Shown in pieces: positions 52,701 through 64,000 of a DNA stretch of 64,000 bases. Below the pieces are notes generated by a model that saw only the letters and a program-made list of their open reading frames with translations, was not told the DNA's origin and did not search any database. This stretch comes from Morinoia aosen (taxonomy: Eukaryota > Arthropoda > Malacostraca > Amphipoda > Talitridae), in contig CM059577.1 of the NCBI GenBank assembly GCA_030386875.1, forward strand, positions 22,269,038 to 22,333,037, given 5' to 3'. Position numbers and translations under genes: made by a program. Each line of letters opens with the position of its first letter. Within the stretch, counting starts at the first letter, position 1.

Positions 52701-55700
52701 ATTCAGTATAGGCGTGGCTGTTTCACGGTGTGTTACATTCAGTATATGCGTGGCTGTAACACGTTGTGTTACATTCAGTTTATGCATTGCTGTAACACGT
52801 TGTGTTACATTCAGTTTATGCATTGCTGTAACACGTTGTGTTACATTCAGTTTATGCATTGCTGTAACACGTTGTGTTACATTCAGTTTATGCATTGCTG
52901 TAACACGTTGTGTTACATTCAGTATATGCGTGGCTGTAACACGATGTGTTACATTCAGTATATGCGTGGCTGTATCACGGTGTGTTACATTCAGTATATG
53001 CGTGGCTGTAACACGTTGTGTTAAATTCAGTTTATGCGTGGCTGTAACACGGTGTGTTACATTCAGTATATGCGTGGCTGTAACACGTTGTGTTACATTC
53101 AGTATATGCGTGGCTGTATCACGGTGTGTTACATTCAGTATATGCGTGGCTGTAACACGGTGTGTTACAGTCAGTTTATGCGTGGCTGTAACACGCTGTG
53201 TTAAATTCAGTTTATGCATTGCTGTAACACGGTGTGTTACATTCAGTATATGCGTGGCTGTAACACGGTGTGTTATATTCAGTTTATGCATTGCTGTAAC
53301 ACGGTGTGTTACATTCAGTATATGCGTGGCTGTAACACGCTGTGTTACATTCAGTTTATGCGTGGCTGTAACACGTTGTGTTACATTCAGTTTATGCATT
53401 GCTGTAACACGTTGTGTTACATTCAGTATATGCGTGGCTGTAACACGTTGTGTTACATTCAGTATATGCGTGGCTGTAACACGGTGTGTTACATTCAGTT
53501 TATGCATTGCTGTAACACGCTGTGTTACATTCAGTATATGCGTGGCTGTAACACGTCGTGTTACATTCAGTTTATGCGTGGCTGTAACACGTTGTGTTAC
53601 ATTCAGCATATGCGTGGCTGTATCACGTTGTGTTACATTCAGTTTATGCATTGCTGTAACACGTTGTGTTACATTCAGTATATGCGTGGCTGCAACACGG
53701 TGTGTTACATTCAGTTTATGCGTGGCTGTATCACGGTGTGTTACATTCAGTATATGCGTGGCTGCAACACGTTGTGTTACATTCAGTATATGCGTGGCTG
53801 TATCACGGTGTGTTACATTCAGTATATGCGTGGCTGCAACACGTTGTGTTACATTCAGTATATGCGTGGCTGCAACACGTTGTGTTACATTCAGTATATG
53901 CGTGGCTGTATCACGGTGTGTTACATTCAGTATATGCGTGGCTGCAACACGTTGTGTTACATTCAGTATATGCGTGGCTGTATCACGGTGTGTTACATTC
54001 AGTATATGCGTGGCTGCAACACGTTGTGTTACATTCAGTATATGCGTGGCTGCAACACGTTGTGTTACATTCAGTATATGCGTGGCTGTATCACGGTGTG
54101 TTACATTCAGTATATGCGTGGCTGCAACACGTTGTGTTACATTCAGTATATGCGTGGCTGTATCACGGTGTGTTACATTCAGTATATGCGTGGCTGTAAC
54201 ACGTTGTGTTACATTCAGTATATGCGTGGCTGTATCACGGTGTGTTACATTCAGTTTATGCATTGCTGTAACACGTTGTGTTACATTCAGTATATGCGTG
54301 GCTGCAACACGTTGTGTTACATTCAGTTTATGCGTGGCTGTATCACGGTGTGTTACATTCAGTATATGCGTGGCTGCAACACGTTGTGTTACATTCAGTA
54401 TATGCGTGGCTGTATCACGGTGTGTTACATTCAGTATATGCGTGGCTGTAACACGTTGTGTTACATTCAGTATATGCGTGGCTGTAACACGTTGTGTTAC
54501 ATTCAGTATATGCGTGGCTGTATCACGTTGTGTTACATTCATTATATGCGTGGCTGTAACACGGTGTGTTACATTCAGTTTATGCATTGCTGTAACACGC
54601 TGTGTTACATTCAGTATATGCATGGCTGTAACACGTTGTGTTACATTCAGTTTATGCGTGGCTGTAACACGTTGTGTTACATTCAGTATATGCGTGGCTG
54701 TATCACGTTGTGTTACATTCAGTATATGCGTGGCTGTAACACGGTGTGTTACATTCAGTTTATGCATTGCTGTAACACGTTGTGTTACATTCAGTATATG
54801 CGTGGCTGTAACACGGTGTGTTACATTCAGTATATGCGTGGCTGCAACACGTTGTGTTACATTCAGTATATGCGTGGCTGTAACACGGTGTGTTACATTC
54901 AGTATATGCGTGGCTGCAACACGTTGTGTTACATTCAGTATATGCGTGGCTGCATCACGTTGTGTTACATTCAGTATATGCGTGGCTGTAACACGTTGTG
55001 TTACATTCAGTATATGCGTGGCTGTAACACGGTGTGTTACATTCAGTTTATGCATTGCTGTAACACGTTGTGTTACATTCAGTATATGCGTGGCTGTAAC
55101 ACGGTGGGTTACATTCAGTTTATGCATTGCTGTAACACGTTGTGTTACATTCAGTATATGCGTGGCTGTAACACGGTGTGTTACATTCAGTTTATGCATT
55201 GCTGTAACACGTTGTGTTACATTCAGTATAAGCGTGGCTGTAACACGGTGTGTTACATTCAGTTTATGCATTGCTGTAACACGTTGTGTTACATTCAGTA
55301 TTTGCGTGGCTGCAACACGGTGTGTTACATTCAGTTTATGCATTGCTGTAACACGTTGTGTTACATTCAGTTTATGCGTGGCTGTAACACGGTGTGTTAC
55401 ATTCAGTATATGCGTGGCTGTAACACGGTGTGTAACATTCAGTATATGCGTGGCTGTAACACGGTGTGTTACATTCAGTATATGCGTGGCTGTAACACGC
55501 TGTGTTACATTCAGTAAATGCGTGGCTGTAACACGCTGTGTTACATTCAGTATATGCGTGGCTGTAACACGTTGTGTTACATTCAGTTTATGCATTGCTG
55601 TAACACGTTGTGTTACATTCAGTATATGCGTGGCTGTAACACGGTGTGTTACATTCAGTTTATTCATTGCTGTAACACGTTGTGTTACATTCAGTATATG

Positions 55701-56818
55701 CGTGGCTGCAACACGGTGTGTTACATTCAGTTTATGCATTGCTGTAACACGTTGTGTTACATTCAGTATATGCGTGGCTGTAACACGGTGTGTTACATTC
55801 AGTTTATGCATTGCTGTAACACGTTGTGTTACATTCAGTTTATGCATTGCTGTAACGCGGTGTGTTACATTCAGTTTATGCATTGCTGTAACACGTTGTG
55901 TTACATTCAGTTTATGCATTGCTGTAACACAGTGTGTTACATTCAGTTTATGCATTGCTGTAACACGTTGTGTTACATTCAGTATATGCGTGGCTGTAAC
56001 ACGATGTGTTTCATTCAGTTTATGCATTGCTGTAACACGGTGTGTTACATTCAGTATATGCGTGGCTGTAACACGCGGTGTTACATTCAGTTTATGCATT
56101 GCTGTAACACGCTGTGTTACATTCAGTATATGCGTGGCTGTAACACGCTGTGTTACATTCAGTATGTGCGTGGCTGTAACACGTTGTGTTACATTCAGTT
56201 TATGCATTGCTGTAACACGTTGTGTTACATTCAGTTCATGCATTGCTGTAACACGGTGTGTTACATTCAGTATATGCGTGGCTGTAACACGGTGCGTTAC
56301 ATTCAGTATATGCGTGGCTGTAACACGCTGTGTTACATTCAGTATATGCGTGGCTGTAACACGCTGTGTTACATTCTGTATATGCGTGGCAGTAACACGT
56401 TGTGTTACATTCAGTATATGCGTTGCTGTAACACGGTGTGTTACATTCAGTATATGCGTGGCTGTAACACGGTGTGTTACATTCAGTATATGCGTTGCTG
56501 TAACACGCGGTGGTACATTCAGTATATGCGTTGCTGTAACGCGGTGTTACATTCAGTTTATGCGTTGCTGTAACACGGTGTGTTACATTCAGAATATGCG
56601 TGGCTGCAACACGTCGTGTTTCATGCAGTAAATGCATTGCTGTAACACGTTGTGTTACATTCAGTATATGCGTTGCTGTAACACGGTGTGTTACATTCAG
56701 TATATGCGTTGCTGTAACACGGTGTGTTACATTCAGTATATGCGTGGCTGTAACACGGTGTGTTACATTCAGTATATGCGTGGCTGTAACACGGTGTGTT
56801 ACATGCAGTAAATGCATT
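49747..56818. repeat. 36-bp satellite array, about 196 units
   Basis: Each unit holds ATTCAGTATATGCGTGGC and TGTAACACGGTGTGTTAC. The second half is a dyad: TGTAACAC, three-base loop, GTGTTACA. Common variants are GCATTGC for GCGTGGC, GTTTATG for GTATATG, TGCAACAC or TGTATCAC for TGTAACAC, and G, C or T in the loop. The left 0.9 kb shows an 8-unit (288-bp) period, and 53.75-54.19 kb a 5-unit (180-bp) period. Since 36 is a multiple of three, frames of over 2000 codons stay open on both strands; they are artefacts. No spacers are present, so it is not a CRISPR array. Confidence 0.97.
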
Positions 56819-57162
56819 GCTCTACTACACAGCATACGCTCATACACACCGCACAAAATCAGTGCAAATGTTGAGTTTCCTATTTTCAGAAGCTGTATGA
56901 ATTTTACAAAAGCACTGAACTGTGCAAAATTCACATATATTTTCTATGAAAATGTCCATGTATGAAGAGTTTCGAACGACACAGAAATTTTTATGAATTT
57001 TACGCTAAGATTCAGTAAAAAACTCATATGAAATGAAATTAGCTTCCTGCCATGTTGGAAATGTGGAATTGCATCGAGTAGAGTGTGAAAATAAAGGTCA
57101 TCACTATCATCATCTGCTGTAATAGCATTACTTCCGTCAACGCTGTCACCACAAAATCACAA
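56819..57162. other. No recognised feature
   Basis: Unique AT-rich DNA between two arrays. Confidence 0.45.
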
Positions 57163-57590
57163 CCCCAGCAACCTCACCACTAGCCACCTCACCACTAGCA
57201 ACCTCACCACTAGCCACCTCACCACTAGCAACCTCACCACTAGCCACCTCACCACTAGCCACCTCACCACTAGCCACCTCACCACCAGCCACCTCACCAC
57301 TAGCCACCTCACCACTAGCCACCTCACCACTAGTCACCTCACCACTAGCCACCTCACAACTAGTCACCTCACCACTAGCCACCTCACCACTAGCCACCTC
57401 ACCACTAGCCACCTCACCACTAGCCACCTCACCACTAGTCACCTCACCACTAGCCACCTCACCACTAGCCACCTCACCACTAACCACCTCACCACTAGCC
57501 ACCTCACCACTAGCCACCTCACCACAAGCCACCTCACCACTAGCCACCTCACCACTAGCCACCTCACCACTAGCCACCTCACCACCACTA
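57163..57590. repeat. Minisatellite, 15-bp unit, about 28 copies
   Basis: Unit ACTAGCCACCTCACC. The minus frame reads as repeated ASGEV and is not a gene. A CCACCA triplet tract follows to 57695. Confidence 0.96.
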
Positions 57591-57700
57591 CCACAGTAAC
57601 ATCACCACCACCACCAACATCACCACCACCAGCAACATCACCACCACCAGCAACGCCACCAGCAACACCACCACCACCACCACCACCATCACCTCATCTC
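57591..57700. repeat. CCA/CAC-rich tract
   Basis: Units of ACATCACCACCACCAGCA and plain CCA triplets. Confidence 0.85.
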
Positions 57701-57789
57701 CAGCTCATCACTAAGTCAGACCAGTTCACAAATGGGCAGATGAAGACCTGAAATATTACACAGGACCGGGCCCTCAGTGCTACGGTACT

Positions 57790-58775
57790 GCCCTTCTTGC
57801 CTTTCTTGCCCTTCTTGCCCTTCTTGCCTTTCTTGCCCGTCTCGCCCTTCTTGCTCTTTTTGCCCTTCTTGCCCTTCTTGCACTTCTTGCCCTTCTTGCC
57901 CTTCTTGCTCTTCTTGCCCTTCTTGCTCTTCTTGCTCTTCTTGCCCTTCTTACCCTTCCTGCACTTCTTGCACTTCTTGCCCTTCTGGCCCTTCTTGCTA
58001 TTCTTGCCCTTCTTGCACTTCTTGCCCTTCTTGCCCTTCTTGCCCTTCTTGCTCTTCTTGCCCTTCATGCCCTTCATGCCCTTCTTGTCCTTCTTGCCCT
58101 TCTTGCCCTTCTTGCCGTTCTTGCCCTTCTTGCCCTTCTTGCCCTTCTTGCCCTTCTTGCCCATCTTGCTCTTCTTGCCGTTCTTGCCCTTCTTGCCCTT
58201 CTTGCCCTTCTTGCCCTTTTTGCTCTTCTTGCCCTTCTTGCTCTTCTTGCCCTTCTTGCTCTTCTTGCTCTTCTTGCCCTTCTTGCCCTTCTTGCCATTC
58301 ATGCCCTTCTTGCCATTCTTGCCCTTCTTGCCCTTCTTGCCCTTCTTGCCCTTCTTGCTCTTCTTGCCCTTCTTGCCCTTCTTGCCCTTCTTGCCCTTTT
58401 TGCTCTTCTTGCCCTTCTTGCCCTTTTTGCTCTTCTTGCCCTTCTTGCCCTTCTTGCCCTTCTTGCCCTTCTTGCCCTTCTTGCCCTTCTTGCCCTTTTT
58501 GCTCTTCTTGCCCTTCTTGCCCTTCTTGCCCTTCTTGCTCTTCTTGCCCTTCTTGCCCTTCTTGCCCTTTTTGCTCTTCTTGCCCTTCTTGCCCTTCTTG
58601 CCCTTCTTGCCCTTCTTGCCCTTCTTGCTCCTCTTGCCCTTCTTGCCCTTCTTGCCCTTCTTGCTTTTCTTGCCCTTCTTGCTCTTCTTGCCCTTCTTGC
58701 TTTTCTTGCCCTTCTTGCTCTTCTTGCCCTTCTTGCTTTTCTTGCCCTTCTTGCTCTTCTTCCTCCCCTTCTTTT
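57790..58775. repeat. Minisatellite, 9-bp TTCTTGCCC unit, about 110 copies
   Basis: Variants TTCTTGCTC and TTTTTGCTC. The minus frames read GKK and ARR repeats, the plus frames LPF and SCP repeats; all are artefacts of a unit divisible by three. Confidence 0.96.
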
Positions 58776-59164
58776 CCTCATTCCTCCCCTTCCCCTTCAC
58801 CCCAGCACCCTTTCCTGATTCAGTTCCATCGCCACATGTGTTGAGCAGCCTCCGCCTCCTTCAGTTAATTACGGTTTGCTTAGATGATTTGTTGACTCTT
58901 GATGAGGGGTCATTTAGCATTTTTATTTAAATCCCAACATTCGGAATCATCATTTCCTTCTTATCTGAAAAATTGTGGTCATCAGTTTTCTTCAATTTGA
59001 ACGATTAGGCTCATCAATTCCTTTCAATATGAACAATTGAAATCATCGATTTCATTCTATATGAACGATTGAGATCATCAATTCACTTCTATCCAAACAA
59101 CAGGGATCATTAAGTCGGATAAATAGCAGCCAGAGAAAAATAAAATTTTTCAGAGCTTCAACAC
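58776..59164. other. Spacer between the two 9-bp arrays
   Basis: A loose repeat of about 42 bp with GAACGATT(G/A) and ATCATCAATTC covers 58940-59110. No gene is recognised. Confidence 0.6.
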
Positions 59165-59856
59165 TCTTTTTGCCCTTCTTGCTCTTCTTGCTCTTCTTGC
59201 CCTTCTTGCCCTTCTTGCCCTTCTTGCTCTTCTTGCTCTTCTTGCCCTTCTTGCTCTTCTTGCCCTTCTTGCCCTTCTTGCCCTTCTTGCCCTTCTTGCT
59301 CTTCTTGCCCTTCTTGCCCTTCTTGCCCTTCTTGCTCTTCTTGCTCTTCTTGCCCTTCTTGCCCTTCTTGCCCTTCTTGCTCTTCTTGCCCTTCTTGCCC
59401 TTCTTGCCCTTCTTGCTCTTCTTGCTCTTCTTGCCCTTCTTGCTCTTCTTGCCCTTCTTGCCCTTCTTGCCCTTCTTGCCCTTCTTGCTCTTCTTGCCCT
59501 TCTTGCCCTTCTTGCCCTTCTTGCCCTTCTTGCTCTTCTTGCCCTTCTTGCTCTTCTTGCTCTTCTTGCCCTTCTTCCCCTTCTTGCCCTTCTTGCCCTT
59601 CTTGCCCTTCTTGCCCTTCTTGCTCTTCTTGCCCTTCTTGCCCTTCTTGCCCTTCTTGCTCTTCTTGCCCTTCTTGCTCTTCTTGCCCTTCTTGCCCTTC
59701 TTGCCCTTCTTGCCCTTCTTGCTCTTCTTGCCCTTCTTGCTCTTCTTGCTCTTCTTGCCCTTCTTGCCCTTCTTGCCCTTCTTGCTCTTCTTGCCCTTCT
59801 TGCCCTTCTTGCCCTTCTTGCCCTTCTTGCCCTTCTTGCCCTTCTTGCCATTCTGC
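59165..59856. repeat. Second 9-bp TTCTTGCCC array, about 77 copies
   Basis: Same unit and orientation as 57790-58775, but the only frequent variant is TTCTTGCTC. It lacks the TTTTTGCTC, TTCATGCCC and TTCTTGCAC variants of the first array. Confidence 0.96.
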
Positions 59857-60419
59857 ACTCATTTTTGGCGACGTTCGCACTGAAGCTCTGACTTCTGGTG
59901 CAGGCTTGTTGTGTCTGTCTTCCTCAACCCCAACTCTGCCACCATCAACTCCTCCAACCCTGCTCTCCATCATCTATTTACTTTAACCTGCTTTGTGTAA
60001 CCTCATTAACTTCGCAGCACATTATTTTATCCAGGTTCTCTAACCTTCTCAAATCCTCAACTCTTTTTCATCTTCAATCCCCTCCGAACCTCAACCCTTT
60101 CCCATTTTCAACCTTTACCGAACTTCAACCTCCTCAGAACATCAACCCCTTCCCAGCCTCAACTCCTCCTAACCACATCATCCCTCCCAACCTGACCGTC
60201 CCTCCTTGCTCAACCCCAACCTCTTCCTAGCTCCCCCATAGCTCCCCCCCCCCCGCCTGGGCAGTAAACACCAGGGCAGGTGCGGCAGTAAGCGACTGGC
60301 ATAGTGGGGGGGGGGGGGGGGAGGGGCGGGAGGGGGGGGGGTGGACACGGCTTGCTTAGGTCCCGTGTCCCAGTAAATATTAATCGCAGGCTCCGTCAAA
60401 ACATGTCTAATGAAATGAT
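59857..60419. other. Low-complexity DNA with C and G runs
   Basis: Loose CCTCAACCCCTTCCCA units at 60055-60230. A run of C lies at 60245-60255. A G-rich stretch with two long G runs lies at 60305-60342. No gene is recognised. Confidence 0.6.
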
Positions 60420-60680
60420 AGTGAATATGAAAACATGAGTATCTTTCAGTAAAAGAGTGATAAAACTATTCAATTATAGCGCTAAAAATACTCCATTATA
60501 GATTTGAAAATATTCAATAAGACCGCTAAAACTATTTTATTATAGTGTTAATCATAATTAATTGCAGTGTCGAGAATATGCAATAAGAACGTTAAAACTC
60601 TCCAATATGAGCGTTGAGACAATCCGATAATGGCGGTAAACCTATCCAATTATAGTTTAGAAAAAATCCGATGATAATAT
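60420..60680. repeat. Degenerate repeat, about 45-bp unit
   Basis: Units share (G/C)GCTAAAACTATTC(A/C)ATTATAG; about six degenerate copies. Confidence 0.7.
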
Positions 60681-63360
60681 GATAAGTATCGAATGAACGC
60701 AGAATGCAATATTTTACCGTGATCACAAAAGCGGACGGCGGCAAACAAGCGCGAGAGCTGAACAAAGAGCCGCTAATGACTGAGGAACACAACAAACAGG
60801 GGAGCAGCTTGCAGCAAACGCGCTGTCGCTGCGGTGCGAAAGCGATATCTTGTTGACAGGGAGTGAAGAAAAGAGGGTGCGCTTAACTCAAGAGGATAAC
60901 CTTATTATATCTGGGGAAATTAAATCGTTCAGGGAGGGTATTGATTTCCTCAGGGAAATGTTTCGTTTTAATGAAAGCGGTGGAAAGACTTGGGATAAAC
61001 TGAGGATAAATATTGTGATCATAATGCAGCAAGTCTGCATGTTGCAAATGAAGGAGTACACACAGATTATGTGTTCGTAGTGAATGCATGTATGAGGACA
61101 TTGAGAGTAACGATCAGATTTCGAATTGTAATGATAATTGACTCCAGGAAAATAGAGAAATGGCGCATCAGTGCAACAAAACAAGTGCAAAATTCATTGT
61201 GATACGCACAGTCCGCTGCAGCTTGTAAGTTATGCAGCGTGAGCGACCCAGAGAAACGAAACTACGGAGTGAGAAAAAAGACAAATTCGTAGTTTCCTAG
61301 CAAAGTGAAAATACGAAGCAAAGAAAGAATTTCAAGACCTGACTCCCTATGCATCTGGTACACAACAAATGCATTATTTGCCGACAATTTCCGTGCGAGA
61401 AGTTGTGCGTAAGTTCTTAGCAGAGACTTGCGCTGTTACTTGTGCCACTACAACGGCGTAAATTGATCGTAAAGTAGTCGCTCTGGCTGCACGTGTTGGT
61501 GAGCCTGCACTGGGTATCTAGGTGTACACAGATAATTTTCACATCAGGAGACTGATAACAAAAAACATTTTCTTTCTGGGAAGAACATCTACACCATTTC
61601 GGCGGAGTACCAAGTCCTGCTCGGGGTGGAAGACGACTCTGTTGTGTTCTTTTCTTGTGGGCTGGCGCAGGAACGGAAAGAATTAATGATATCGTAAATC
61701 ATCCGAAAGCTAAAACAATTGTGAGAATGCAACAAAGAAACATTGAACACTATACAGCAAGAAGCATTAGAGTAGACTAGCAGTGAAGTCACCACCTCGT
61801 GCGATTGCAGCACCGTGACTTGGGCAAGTATTGAGGTGGTGCGGGCAAATTTGACGAGGGAAACTTTACAAATTTTAACACTTGTATAAAATTTTAAGCT
61901 CTGAAAGCCTTGTTTGTTCACATGGCTGCTTGGTTGTCACCATCTGCACGCTACTCTGTGCAATTAATGAGGTAGGATTCTGCAACCTGATTAGAGCGAT
62001 AGATTGGATATAATGCTACACCTTTCGGTAATGAATAGGGTAACATTCAATATTTCGTTTTTAGCAATAAATAGGCTAATATTCAACTCATCATAAAATA
62101 AGTAGAATAAAATTCAACACCTAGCTTTATGATATAAATCGTAGGAAAATTAAACGTGGTTTAAATGTTGCAGATAATTTAAGTCTTTCACTAATGAAAG
62201 AGAAATTCACGTTTTTAGTCCAACTGATATAATTGAGACAGTGCACCGTATATACGAACTGCTGCAAAAACATTTTCATGGACGATTCTTTTCCGTCGAC
62301 TCCTCAGCAGAATATAAACATAACTCTTAAGAAATAACTCTTGAATACCTTAAAAATATAACTCTTTTTCCTAACTGAAAAAGAGGTATTAGAGTATCAT
62401 ATTCAGAGAAAATCTGCAATTGCTTTAAAATTACTGTACCCGCAGGAAAACTACGATTAACAAGACTTCAAGAGTAGAATTTTTTCGGTAAATTGCTCTA
62501 TCCAAAGGCTCAAGGCGTTCTTGGGTCAGTTAAATTCAATGTGTTTTCATGAAGTAAGGAATTGTAAACATTTATACTGTATATTTCAAACTCTACGGAG
62601 TTATAAATCCATATTTTTTATTGAAATCTACAAAAGAGTTTCAACGGCTTGAATTTTAGAAGCAAAAAGCCAGAAATATAAATGAAACGCAATAAAAAGA
62701 ATGAAGTATACGAAAAAAGTACAGGAGAAAGGGGGTAGAGCGAGGGCAGAGGGAAAGAGAGGGGAGTGTAGGGGAGAATATGAGGGTAGGGTGAAGGGGA
62801 TAAGCTATAAAGAGCCTCAGCTGTGCACTGAACTGAACTGATGAGTCTGGTGATTTTGGGGAGGTGCGTGAGGAGCTGGGAGGTAGAGGGGAAAATGAGG
62901 GCAGCATGAGGAATACATCACGGATGGAGAGGAGCAATGTTCTGAACTGAAGTGTTAAGTTAAGAGAAAAATGTTCGCAATGGTTGAAAATTGGGAAGGA
63001 AGCTTAGAATGAGGAAAGGAAGTTCATTTACTGGAGTCAGGGATTCTAATGTGCCACATGTGTAGAGGATAAAAGGATAGCAAAGGGAGGATACAGAATT
63101 GAAAATACTGAAAAAGTAAAAAAAATGATCAAGGGGACCAGCAGAAGAAATAAATCTCAAAAACGTACTATAAGTGGTTACACTGGGGAACACGTTTTCA
63201 GTAATTTTAAATTGCATTTAACGGATTCTGAAGGATTTTTAGGCGCTATTTTAAAATCTGAAACTAATTTTATCTACAAGCTATAGTTTTTATACCATTT
63301 GAGGTTAATGAAATTGTACAACTGTGAACTTCCGTGAACCATGTATATACATTTTCACGT

Positions 63361-63364
<4 letters not shown>
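60681..63364. other. Unique AT-rich DNA, no gene recognised
   Basis: Short open frames (60850-61080 plus, 61589-61921 minus) show no domain, signal peptide or clear splice borders. A purine-rich GAGGG stretch lies at 62725-62800. The segment could be intron or intergenic. Confidence 0.5.

Positions 63365-63396
<32 letters not shown>
63365..63396. repeat. TA dinucleotide microsatellite
   Basis: About 15 uninterrupted AT repeats, just upstream of the Cys-rich family fragment. Confidence 0.95.
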
Positions 63397-63398
<2 letters not shown>

Positions 63399-63434
63399 AG
63401 CTTCTAATATTTTGATTGTTCTTCTTTTTTTACA

Positions 63435-63888
63435 GTTCAAACGTGGCTTCCAAAAAGAGACATCATTTCAGAAACAAGCCTAATGCCTTCTGCTACATGT
63501 GTGGATGCCACACACTCAATCTTCAGAGACGTAACATATCCTCGTTCGTCAAGCGTCCCTACAAAGCATGTTTTGAAGTTCATCTCGGTGATCAAGGCAA
63601 GAAATGGGCTCCTCGTGTTGTTTGCCACAATAATTGTGAGGAAATGCTTCGAGACTGGACCAAAGAAAACGCAAAGGTCTGCCTTTTGGAGTTCCAATGA
63701 TTTCGCGCGGACACACTAACAATGTAACTGTTATTTCTGCATGGTAAACACAACGGATGTTGGGAAGAAGAACCGACATAAGATTACGTACCCGAACATT
63801 CCCTCAGCTATTCGACCTGCTCCGCACTCTGAAGAAGTTCCTGTTCCAGTTTTCAAAGGCTTTCCTTCATTGGACTATGAAGACATTG
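63435..63888 (+). pseudogene. Cys-rich repeated arthropod protein family, frameshifted copy
   Basis: A good splice acceptor (TTCTTCTTTTTTTACAG) ends at 63435. The open frame then reads RNKPNAFCYMCGCHTLNLQ, VKRPYKACFEVHLGDQGKKW and APRVVCHNNCEEMLRDW. Near 63680 the frame shifts (the expected LPFGVPM continues one base off). Small gaps follow around 63705-63725, after which CYFCMVNTTDVGKKNRHKI and TYPNIPSAIRPAPHSEEVPV continue in a third frame to a stop near 63888. The CxxC pairs suggest a zinc-binding fold. I know this family from memory as a many-copy, probably transposon-linked family in arthropods; its function is unknown. The frame breaks mark this copy as dead. Confidence 0.65.
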
Positions 63889-64000
63889 GACATGATACGA
63901 GCGAATGACAGCTGTGAAAGTGAATTGTCAGGAAAGTGTTCACAATCGGAGAACAGTTATTCAGACACTGAACCTTTCTCCGTCTCCAAGCCTCTTTCCA

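Noticed and set aside
49740-56631. Open frames of 2167 and 2289 codons on opposite strands
   Set aside because: They are the 36-bp satellite read through. A unit divisible by three with no stop leaves several frames open on both strands; no unique protein sequence is present.
49747-56818. CRISPR-like regular array
   Set aside because: Repeats are directly contiguous with no unique spacers, no cas genes, and the DNA is eukaryotic.
49747-56818. Centromeric satellite
   Set aside because: A 7-kb array with higher-order structure is suggestive, but many other minisatellites and a probable gene lie close by. There is no evidence for centromere function.
57694-59858. Lys-rich (GKK) and Arg-rich (ARR) proteins, like histone tails
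   Set aside because: They are translations of the 9-bp TTCTTGCCC arrays. All frames are open and give different simple proteins.
60850-61080. 76-codon frame that looks mildly protein-like
   Set aside because: No recognisable motif, no splice border and no support from neighbours; length is within chance for AT-moderate DNA.

Overview
This is a piece of a repeat-rich eukaryotic nuclear genome, most likely from an arthropod. The reasons are: spliced exons with GT-AG borders; Penelope-like retroelement remnants; a rosa-type (DD41D) mariner transposase with the helix-turn-helix N-terminus common in arthropods; a copy of a Cys-rich repeated protein family that I know from arthropod genomes; and about thirty unrelated minisatellite arrays. 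Bacterial operons, rRNA genes, intact tRNA genes and CRISPR arrays are absent. The species cannot be named from the sequence.

The only host gene I can support is on the minus strand: three exons (12593-12743, 11302-11520, 1995-2192) of a discoidin domain receptor (DDR) tyrosine kinase. The first two are well supported by conserved discoidin-end motifs and a phase-matched junction, the third less so. The N-terminal exons should lie at higher coordinates and the kinase exons beyond the left edge; I saw neither. Intron 1 begins with a 20-bp minisatellite that appears to have grown out of the exon end and its splice donor. Intron 2, about 9 kb, holds a mariner element (2627-8230) that sits in a minisatellite and is itself split by a 3.9-kb hAT-like insertion full of long palindromes.

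Left edge: a 5'-truncated Penelope-like element (40-1126) inserted in a 31-bp minisatellite, with a 12-bp target duplication. A second Penelope remnant lies at 34340-34912, and further Penelope-type hammerhead-like motifs lie at 6211-6455 and 49392-49683.

Region 13-49 kb is intergenic or intronic DNA carrying many independent minisatellites (units about 9 to 53 bp), several with higher-order structure, plus eight copies of an unrecognised dispersed repeat (about 280-420 bp), a 708-bp foldback element (28792-29499) and a hAT-like MITE (37243-37514). Region 49.7-56.8 kb is one 36-bp satellite array of about 196 units, each with an 8-bp dyad; its open frames are artefacts. Region 57-60 kb has 15-bp and 9-bp arrays and G/C runs. 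The right edge (63435-63888) carries a frameshifted copy of the Cys-rich repeated arthropod family.

Roughly 40 percent of the window is tandem repeat by my rough tally. Most long open frames are repeat units whose length keeps several frames open, and they are not annotated as genes.
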